From assembly GCA_028753945.1 (NCBI GenBank), contig JAPNXP010000007.1:868001-932000 (forward strand): a stretch of DNA of 64,000 nt, read 5' to 3'. The position numbers and the translations under genes are program-made. Each line of letters begins with the position of its first letter. Position 1 is the stretch's first letter. The notes beneath the pieces were generated by a model. The model was not told the origin of the DNA. It did not search any database and was given only the letters and a program-made list of their open reading frames with translations. This DNA is from Hexactinellida sp. DTS-2022. Taxonomy: Eukaryota > Porifera > Hexactinellida. Shown one piece after another: positions 58,201 through 64,000 of this stretch.

Positions 58201-60441
58201 TGATTAGTTAATGAGTTTGTTAATTGGTTGTAGAACTTGTAGTAGCATAAGTATATTTGATTAAACATTTTGAAGATGTATTTCAAATAGAGTACAGTGG
58301 ATACCGGATATAAGAACATCGTCGGGAACTGCATATAGTGTTCTTATAACCGGCATAAATTATACAGGGTATATGGAAACCGTTTCCAATATAATGTTCT
58401 TATATCCGATATATTCTTATAACCGGTGTTCTTATATTCGGTATCGCCTGTATAAGTTACCTATCAAGCAGTGTGTATTGCATTCTCAGATCATTGATAA
58501 TGAACGGCTGATACTTATCAGCATATTCTATTGCTTTACTGAGAGGAAACCCAGTCGAGTAGAACCCCATAAAGGCATCGCAGTACGGCCATTCCTCTAT
58601 CGGTTTATTGAGTATAGTGTCCTCACTGAATATTACAACTTGCACCAGAATAGATTTTCTTATCCGATCGAGAATTTGTTCCATAGGAGCAGAATGAGAC
58701 TAGAGAAATTAAAAAGCGTACATAGCACCTTGTTAATACTAACAACAGGGGACAGCCAAATGTGTATCCCTTATCCGAAATTGTATTAACAGGTGTTATT
58801 TATATTGAAAAGGCTTTGAAAGGGACTGAAATAGTGCTAATTAGTATTAAGCGTGTTCGTACTAACGAGGTTCTACTATAGACTGTATCTATGCTGATTA
58901 AATGTCCTGAAATGATAGATTACAAGATATTAATTAACTACTTATTTACGGCCCTGAAGTAATTAGCTTATATAATGTTATCAGACTTTTTGTATGTTTC
59001 CAACACCAAATTTCTTAAACAGGAATTACGCGACTAAATACCGAGGTATAATGTATTTAACTAAATACAATTATGTTCCTATTTGTTTGCAAAGATTAAG
59101 TTAACCTTTAAAAAGTATACAAAGACTGAAAAAAAAATCGGCAAATTCAAACAAGCTCGAAAGCTATAATAATCGGTAATAACGTCTGGGTTAGTACGTA
59201 CTAATTGTATAACCAAACCGGATTATAATCACGGTTAATACATACACACACTCGGAAAATACATTTTCAATTCCCGAGGGGGTAATTGAGTTAATACTAC
59301 TAAAAACCATCCCCTGGGTGTAATAATATAATCCATGTGTTAATCTTGATTTTGAGATATTTTGGGTATTTATGAGTTTTTAAATGGATTACAAATTCTA
59401 GATACTGAAAAACACTTTCTATACACTTCTCGAGATATCTTCTTGAATATAAATAACATTATTTGTAATCAAATATATGGGTAATCCTGGGATCCCTGGA
59501 TGGGTATAATATGTGAGATCTACTGAAACATGAAAGACAAAATATCTCCAAGTGTTCTATACCAGTGATATAATTTGAAAATAGTATCAAAAATGTTAAT
59601 TAAACTTACCTTTTTATGCATTGCACAAATTCCTAGAATAACGTGTGTCTTTCTGGCTGAAGGGGATTTATCTTTATTTGGTAAAGACATCTCGCAACTA
59701 CAAAGGCACTAATGAATTCAGATTGTAAACAAAATTTATACGTATAAAATAATCGTGTATAAATCCAGTTGACTTATATTCCTATTTTAGGTAAATAATG
59801 AATTGTATGATTTGAAAAAGAACTGAAATTCTTGAAATGGAGATACTATACCCAAATATAATCTAGTGAAAAGTGATGTTTTTATATAACCAAATAAGTA
59901 AACACCATAGCGCCTATTTGACAGTTTATTATTTATTTAGGAACTATTGTGCTACATACTTTCAGTATGATTGAATCACTTGGGATGATCAACAAAAATT
60001 ATGTCTACTTTTGTATAAGAAACAGCTTTACCAAATATTGTATACTCTGTTAATAGCGTCACCGGTTAATAGATTTCTCCGCTTAATGAGGTCAAAATTT
60101 CACAAGATTTATAGGACGGAATTAAAGTTTGGCTCAAAATATCTTCGGTTAAGATTTCTCTGCTTAAATGGGTCAAACTACGCTGGAACAAAACTGACCC
60201 TATTAAGCGGAGCCAACTGTAATTGGACTCTACCAATTTCATTCTGTCTATGTTGCAACATTACTATATTACGTATTATACAATAGCATCCGAATCTAGG
60301 GACTAATTGAATCCTTCTTTCTTTAGAAATACTAATTTAATTTAGGAATTATTCCGAATTTGCGAAATTTGATATTGCAATCTATATTACTTACCCAATT
60401 CCTTCCACGTTCAACATTCCTGAATTTGCTACTCCAATCAT
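42940..60441 (-). CDS. PPIP5K: PPIP5K/Vip1 inositol pyrophosphate kinase-phosphatase, 27 coding exons
   Basis: Bifunctional enzyme making and removing the 1-diphosphate of inositol pyrophosphates (InsP7/InsP8). All joins are GT-AG and keep frame; coding sum 3081 nt, 1026 aa. Exons: 60441-60395, 59697-59610, 58699-58461, 57805-57717, 55708-55554, 55140-54988, 53157-53047, 52634-52513, 52293-52177, 51842-51747, 50970-50895, 50760-50657, 50389-50331, 50178-50044, 49552-49431, 48656-48541, 47982-47916, 47211-47070, 46930-46872, 46102-46014, 45950-45878, 45489-45347, 44749-44635, 44171-43945, 43863-43748, 43236-43135, 43058-42940. Kinase (ATP-grasp): [46 protein letters not shown]. Phosphatase: [10 protein letters not shown] (RHGxRxP intact), [32 protein letters not shown]. 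Shorter than human PPIP5K1/2 (1433/1243 aa), lacking most of their disordered tail. Exon 1 is the least certain; translation could start in exon 2 (59687). Exon 15 has a weak donor (GTTCAT). Confidence 0.92.
43542..43729. mobile_element. pogo-type MITE in PPIP5K intron 25
   Basis: TACAGTAGAACCTCGTTGGTACG to AACAAGGTTCTACTGTA. Nearly the same as 60775-60960 (shared GGTTAAT..CGAATTTCCGGATAAG, TACTCCGGTTAATACGAACTC). Its edge is 18 bp from the exon 25 donor. Confidence 0.85.
44317..44493. mobile_element. pogo-type MITE in PPIP5K intron 23
   Basis: TACAGTAGAACCTCGTTAGTAC to TTAACGAATTCTACTGA. Same subfamily as 11863-12030. Confidence 0.75.
44915..45244 (-). mobile_element. Helitron-like element, short copy (copy 2)
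   Basis: Keeps the hairpin-rich 3' end (CGAGCCCTTCGGTCTCGG on the plus strand) and the 5' end (ATTATTAAATCTCGATTGTTG on the minus strand), but only about one diverged internal unit. Lies in PPIP5K intron 22. Confidence 0.55.
46146..46643. mobile_element. TA-flanked MITE with internal insertion, PPIP5K intron 19
   Basis: TACAGTATACTCTCGCTAATAT to AACGAGAGTCCACTGTA. The internal block TTTTACTCAGGTTGTCTCGTC recurs inverted at about 63631-63690, so another repeat has inserted. Confidence 0.6.
48267..48426. mobile_element. hAT-type MITE with 8-bp TSD, PPIP5K intron 16
   Basis: Ends CAGGGCAGGATTTACC and GGTAAATCCGACCCTG. The flanks at 48259-48266 and 48427-48434 are both GACAGACC. It has inserted into an older repeat that begins GGGCCGTTCAAACGTTACG at 48209. 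Confidence 0.8.
48907..49009. mobile_element. Short TA-flanked MITE (CAGTCGACTCCRCTTAATAGAG family)
   Basis: TACAGTCGACTCCACTTAATAG to CTATTAAGCGAGTAGACTA. Relatives at 54790-54893, 60041-60221 and a fragment near 44819-44905. Confidence 0.75.
49260..49421. mobile_element. TA-flanked MITE touching the exon 15 donor of PPIP5K
   Basis: The right edge reads TTGCTAATAAGCAAACTCTACTGTA and the left TAAAGTGGAGTTCGCTTAATA. The right edge is 9 bp from the exon 15/intron boundary at 49431. Confidence 0.75.
49676..49806. mobile_element. TA-flanked MITE in PPIP5K intron 14
   Basis: TACAGTAGAATCTCGTAAATAT to ACCTAGAGTCTACTGTA. Confidence 0.7.
49833..50014. mobile_element. MITE with AAAAAACCC-rich interior, PPIP5K intron 14
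   Basis: TACAGTCGAAATCGGGTTTTTT to CCCCCGATTTCGACTGTA. The interior holds a direct repeat TTGCACGACAAAAGGAGGC / GCACGACAAAAGGAGGC. A fragment of the family is near 3448. Its edge is 29 bp from the exon 14 donor. Confidence 0.8.
51072..51250. mobile_element. TA-flanked MITE (CAGTGAACTCTCGTTATTACC), PPIP5K intron 10
   Basis: TACAGTGAACTCTCGTTATTAC to TATAACGAGAGTTCAATGTA. Related sequences at about 51626-51723, 52726-52880 and 36655-36802. Confidence 0.65.
52726..52880. mobile_element. TA-flanked MITE, PPIP5K intron 7
   Basis: ATAGTAGACTCCCGTTATAACG to TTACGAGAGTTCAATGTA, with GTCGGATATAACGAAATGG inside. Confidence 0.6.
53184..53374. mobile_element. TA-flanked MITE, PPIP5K intron 6
   Basis: TATAGTAAACCTTTAGAAAGTG to TGGAGCTTTTACTGTA. 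Internal repeats of GTTCACTTTT/GTTCATTTTTGG. Confidence 0.6.
53483..54576 (+). mobile_element. Helitron-like element, long copy (copy 3)
   Basis: The longest of four. 5' TCTATATTATTAAATCTCG (preceded by A), TG-rich tract, TTTGTCCGGATT, then about six tandem units of roughly 142 bp (GAATATTTGTTGTTGTTG, TTTACACAAAATAGGTAAAC, CCTAGAAGTTAGCTTTCAAC, AAGTATGCTGAACACGA). It ends in four small hairpins and GACCGAAGGGCTCG (followed by T). No Rep/helicase frame. Sits in PPIP5K intron 6. Confidence 0.6.
53686..54440. repeat. Tandem minisatellite, about 142-bp unit, six copies
   Basis: Units start near 53686, 53825, 53966, 54108, 54250 and 54396, each with (GTT)n. The same unit is present about four times at 13950-14460 and singly near 63863-63905 and 63005-63060. 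Confidence 0.75.
54790..54893. mobile_element. Short TA-flanked MITE (CAGTCGACTCCGCTTAATAGAG family)
   Basis: TACAGTCGACTCCGCTTAATAG to TATTAAGCGGAGTCTACTGA, a strongly palindromic 104 bp. In PPIP5K intron 6. Confidence 0.8.
55166..55222. repeat. AAC/GTT microsatellite
   Basis: About 19 uninterrupted AAC units in PPIP5K intron 5, 26 bp from the exon 6 acceptor. It occupies the place of the polypyrimidine tract on the minus strand as GTT repeats. Apparent poly-Val and poly-Leu ORFs here are artefacts. Confidence 0.9.
55930..56432. mobile_element. TA-flanked MITE (CAGTGCAACCTCTATAAGTGGGG)
   Basis: TACAGTGCAACCTCTATAAGTG to CACTTATAGAGGTTCCACTGTA. Repeated CCTCTATAAGTGGGG motifs near the left end. 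In PPIP5K intron 4. Confidence 0.8.
56730..57678 (-). mobile_element. Helitron-like element, diverged copy (copy 4)
   Basis: The hairpin-rich end CGAGCCCTTCGGTCTCG at the left and, on the minus strand, TCTATATTAAAAACACAATTG, then TGTGTGTGTTTGTCCAGAG at the right. The interior is unlike the GTT minisatellite of the other copies. In PPIP5K intron 4; its edge is 39 bp from the exon 4 donor. Confidence 0.5.
58293..58452. mobile_element. CAGTRGATGYCGG-family MITE (copy 4) touching PPIP5K exon 3 donor
   Basis: TACAGTGGATACCGGATATAAG to ATTCGGTATCGCCTGTA. Inner text CGTCGGGAACTGCATATAG and ACAGGGTATATGG matches copies 1 and 2. Its right edge is 8 bp from exon 3 (ends 58461). The 138-aa plus-strand ORF at 58373-58789 runs across this element and antisense to exon 3 and is not a gene. 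Confidence 0.8.
58725..58880. mobile_element. pogo-type MITE, diverged, PPIP5K intron 2
   Basis: Left end ACCTTGTTAATACTAACAACAGG is weak. The right end GTACTAACGAGGTTCTACTATA is clear. Contains AAAAGGCTTTGAAAGGGACTG as in 11863-12030. Confidence 0.65.
60041..60221. mobile_element. TA-flanked MITE, CAGTCGACTCCGCTTAATAG family
   Basis: TATACTCTGTTAATAGCGTCACC to CCTATTAAGCGGAGCCAACTGTA. In the proposed PPIP5K intron 1. Confidence 0.6.
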
Positions 60442-60774
60442 GCTATCAAATAAACAGTTTTTGTAGTTATAAGTAATAAATTAGTGCTTTTCCAATAATA
60501 TTAATTATCATTACAAATTTACAATATCATTTAAACTAAGAATTTAACAAGTTTGTTATTATTGAAGGGACTATTTCTTTAGCGCATATCCGTAAATAGA
60601 TAGCGCTTTAAGTTGAAACAGCTGTAAATTCATATTTTTCACAATTTTTTCATGGAAATTAGAAGAACAGTAAATTTGCTGCATCCTTTAAAAAATGTGA
60701 TTACTGGTTCAATTTTTGGGAAGGAGGAAGATGGTTACCTCAGTTTTCCGAAAAAACACTTTTTTGAAACAATG

Positions 60775-60960
60775 TACAGTAGAACCTCGTTAGTACGAAC
60801 ACGGTTAATGCGAATTTCCGGATAAGACGAACAAATAGTTCCACAAATCAGGTCCCTACAGTGGCTATTAAATGGGTATTACTCCGGTTAATACGAACTC
60901 CGGATAAAGCGAACAAATTTTACCGTCCGTTGGTGTTCGTATTAACGAGGTTCTACTGTA
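60775..60960. mobile_element. pogo-type MITE
   Basis: TACAGTAGAACCTCGTTAGTACG to TAACGAGGTTCTACTGTA, nearly the same as 43542-43729. Confidence 0.85.
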
Positions 60961-63132
60961 GGTTAAATTGTCAATGAATAAAGTTTTAATAATAAATAGC
61001 AAGGTTTACTTAGCACAGAATTCAGACTCAGAATTGAAATGCAAAAAATTGTTTGGACGAGCCACCAAATAATAGTGTTTTTCTGTCTCAATTGCAAGAA
61101 TCGATAAAACAGAACAATGTTGCGTAACAAAAGCATAGTCAAAATTTAATTATAAGCCTATTTTCATGTGTAGGCTCTACAATACAGAATGTATTTATTT
61201 GTGCAAGCAGACGGCAATATATCTGAATAAAATCTCTAAAGAATAGCTTACATGCATACCATAACATACGAAATGCAATGATGCTATATGGAGTTGTTTT
61301 TTACACAAACCATTTTAAAATAAGCAAACAGGACTCAAACAGGACTCAAATTGATTACTCCTAGCTGTCGTAAGGTCAATTGAGTATGATTTTTGTAGCC
61401 TAAAAAGGTTAGTTTTGTATTACTCTTTCGGCAGTTTTCTATAAATTCCCAATCCACACTTGGGGTAAAAGGTATAAATGGAAAATCCCATTTCACTTTC
61501 ACTTTCCATTGAAAGTGAATTTAAATTTCAGTTTCACTTCAACATTGCTGGGCAACGAAGGTTAATTAAGTGTGTTCCGATAACAGTTTGTAATTATGAA
61601 TTCAAAACAGTTCTTCAAATTTGATTTAATCTGGTTTCTGGTCCATGTGATCTATTAATAACAACCAAATGAACAAATAGACTTACTCTCAATGGATTAA
61701 TTAAATATCCTAAGAAAAAACGTCGGATAACGAAATGTCCGGCGACAAAGTGTCCGATTACCGTAAAGAACAAGCTGTGAGACAGTGTGAGTTGTGAGCT
61801 TATAAGATTAGGGATTTGAGGAGTGATTTTACATCGCTGTATTTCTATCTATTAACTGGAAGGAGACTTCGTTAATAGCTTTGGTAGGTTTGTCTAAAGC
61901 AACAAATTATTATTCTGTTGTTAAGTTCTTAAGATCCGGAGAGTTCATGCGTGACTCAAAATCTCAGAACTTGATATACCTTACAACTTGTGTATACCCT
62001 ATCAATCAGTCTATGTCTGTAATAAAGGAAAAACAAAAAATTGCACTATTCAATTTGATTTATTCTTCATTAAAAATCTCGGAGCCCCATCCAAGATTGT
62101 TGTCCACAAGAAATCAAGATCCATAAAAATTTAATGATATAATATTTGTGTTAGCTCAAGCTGAAAGTTTATCCATACATTCAATGCACAAGTACCAGTT
62201 ATCTGTTCTTTTCTTCTAAACTGTACATAATAAGTTTAACTCTTGTATCTCAAAAGCATTCTTTTTGCAATATACTTTAATTAATGGAAAATTCGTTAGT
62301 TCTGCAGTAGTAGTATCAAGTCGCATTTTCCAAAAAATTTCCTTGCTAATAGGCTAACTTGCTACTAGAGGAACAGAATTAACAATAAATGTTCGCTTGG
62401 GGACTGAAAGTAACTTGCTAATAGAGCAATATATTTATAAATATTATTGCTATTAATTAGGCGAACACCACTGTAAGCGAATATAAGCAGTTCTAAGGTA
62501 TTCTCTCAAACCGGATACCGACAATTCGCACCACGACAATCTCAAATAGGTCAATACATACATAGAGACATCACGTATATACCACTCAGTGTAACAGTGT
62601 TGGCAAACCAAAAAAGAATTTTGTTTCAACACTTTTAAAGATGTTTAAAACGTGGTATTTTTTAGGGAATTAAGTATTTGATCAGTTAATATATATTCTA
62701 ATAGAGTTTATCAATGTCAATCTATTTAAAAAGTAGATCATATTACAAATATTTTAAAAACAACCAAATTATAATTTTCCTAAGCAGAGATAAAACTATC
62801 TAATTTCAATTTTGAAATAATTCTACTCAAGTTATAAAAGTTAACATCCTCAAGTAGGATGGTGGGCAAGTCCTCTATTCCGGGGTATGAGCCCATTTTA
62901 TTATATAAAAGATAGTTGTTTATTTATATACATTTCAAACAAGTATCAAGTGCTTAAAATTGTCCATCACTCAATTTTTATTCTTCTCGCATTTTTTTTG
63001 CGGACAACAATAAATATTCATGTATAAAATTATGCCAAATTCGTGTTCAGCATTGTTTACTATATAAGTCGGCAATTATGTTTTTAAAATTACCCCATTT
63101 CAGACCTCAGTGCATCACCGTTACTTCAGAAC

Positions 63133-63623
63133 TACAAGTACAACCTCGTTAGTACTTAACAGTTCCACAAAATCAGGTCCCTACAATTGGTATTACTTCG
63201 GTCAATACAAACTCAGGATAAAGCGAATAAATTTTTACCGTCCGTTGGTGTTCGTAATAACGAGGTTCTACATACCTCCCAAGTTTGAGATGGTTAAATG
63301 CGGGCTCACCCCCCTCCCCCCCCTGGCTACATACATTTTAAGGGGTGTGGGCTCGTTTTTTAGATTAGTAGGACGCTTATAAAGTGAAAGTTAGATTGCT
63401 AAAGCAATTTTGGCATATTTATGGTAGTTTCTATAGAAAAAAACAAGTCTTACTACCTATTTACGTGTAACTAAAATGAAACTATTTGGGTGTTTTAAGC
63501 GTGCTTAGTCTTAATACTGATCTGATTTTATAGAATTGAGCTCCTGAAAATAATTTCACCAATGCGGGTCAGCGCGTTTCGCTTCTTCAAATGTGGGTCA
63601 CTTGGGAGCTATGTTCTACTGTA
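63133..63623. mobile_element. pogo-type MITE interrupted by a second element
   Basis: Left part ACAACCTCGTTAGTAC through CGAGGTTCTAC (63133-63271) and a right remnant GTTCTACTGTA (63613-63623). The break is the insertion at 63272-63612. Confidence 0.65.
63272..63612. mobile_element. Non-autonomous element with 7-bp TSD
   Basis: Ends ATACCTCCCAAGTTTGAG and GGGTCACTTGGGAGCTAT are inverted repeats (CTCCCAAGT/ACTTGGGAG core). GTTCTAC flanks both sides (63265-63271 and 63613-63619). Length 341 bp. Superfamily not certain. Confidence 0.7.
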
Positions 63624-64000
63624 TATTGATAAACACAAACAACAAACTGTTTCGTTTATGGACGAGACAACCTGAGTAAAACTATTGCATATAATTATAT
63701 TAATAGCATGTCTAATATTATAATATTAATAACGGTAATTTTGAATTATATGTACTCATTTCTAGCACAAAGTTGCGTTCATACTATTTTATTCCGGATA
63801 GGTCTCGTTACCTCCAGAAAAACTGAAATTATCTCGATGGGGTTTTCGCATTTTTTAATTTATAATATGAATATTTGTTGTTGTTGTTTACACAAATAGG
63901 TCTGCTAATGTACCTATGGGATGACATTTAAAAAGCGGAGTTTATTCAATTGGAAACGATAATGTTCTATAAGACTATGTGCTAAGTTCAGGGCCGGCGG

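Larger units (their letters stand above)
60442..64000. other. Region upstream of PPIP5K, repeats only
   Basis: No gene recognised. Holds MITE 60775-60960, repeat 61368-61440, an AAAGTGAAAGTG-type repeat (61441-61563), a nested pair of elements (63133-63623) and a fragment of the Helitron minisatellite (63863-63905). The 81-aa open frame at 61881-62126 lacks any recognisable motif. Confidence 0.5.

Noticed and set aside
58373..58789. 138-aa plus-strand ORF
   Set aside because: Runs from a MITE across the antisense of PPIP5K exon 3 into another MITE.
1..64000. tRNA or rRNA genes
   Set aside because: I saw no sequence with a convincing cloverleaf plus A and B boxes, or rRNA core motifs. A dedicated scan could still find a diverged tRNA.

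Overview
The window is AT-rich nuclear DNA from an invertebrate animal. The basis is a PPIP5K gene with 27 GT-AG exons, a NACHT/LRR receptor with death-effector-type N-terminal domains (DEDs are an animal fold), an animal-type AsnRS with a UNE-N extension, a PPM1H/J/M phosphatase and a TMEM39 protein. A dense load of non-autonomous DNA transposons and the NLR gene would suit a sponge, cnidarian or similar lineage, but the sequence alone does not fix the species.

Layout. 1-2.4 kb: repeats. 2.4-3.1 kb (+): atypical Rab-like GTPase. 3.1-7.9 kb: repeats, including a hAT MITE with an intact 8-bp target-site duplication (TSD). 8.0-8.9 kb (+): unrecognised 298-aa ORF. 9.3-11.4 kb (+): PPM1H/J/M phosphatase with one intron. 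12.4-13.6 kb (+): TMEM39. 13.8-17.0 kb: Helitron-like element and a decayed coding-like stretch. 17.1-18.1 kb (-): aquaglyceroporin copy A. 18.2-22.9 kb: nested transposons. 22.9-24.6 kb (+): AsnRS. 24.6-30.6 kb: repeats. 30.6-34.0 kb (+): DED-DED-NACHT-LRR receptor. 35.1-35.7 kb (+): 2-Cys peroxiredoxin copy A. 37.2-38.1 kb (+): aquaglyceroporin copy B. 41.4-42.0 kb (-): peroxiredoxin copy B. 42.9-60.4 kb (-): PPIP5K. 60.4-64 kb: repeats.

Three points stand out. First, the aquaglyceroporin and the peroxiredoxin each occur as a near-identical inverted pair, and the two pairs interleave. For the aquaporin the identity stops almost exactly at the coding sequence, which suggests recent gene conversion. 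Second, the genes are either intronless (GTPase, TMEM39, both aquaporins, AsnRS, NLR, both peroxiredoxins), single-intron (PPM1) or intron-rich (PPIP5K). Third, several MITEs end within 8-30 bp of PPIP5K splice donors, and two would supply a stop codon on read-through.

The genes do not form an obvious pathway. Established links are limited: many AQP3-type aquaglyceroporins carry H2O2 as well as glycerol, and 2-Cys peroxiredoxins remove H2O2. A redox or immune module around the NLR is therefore a hypothesis only.
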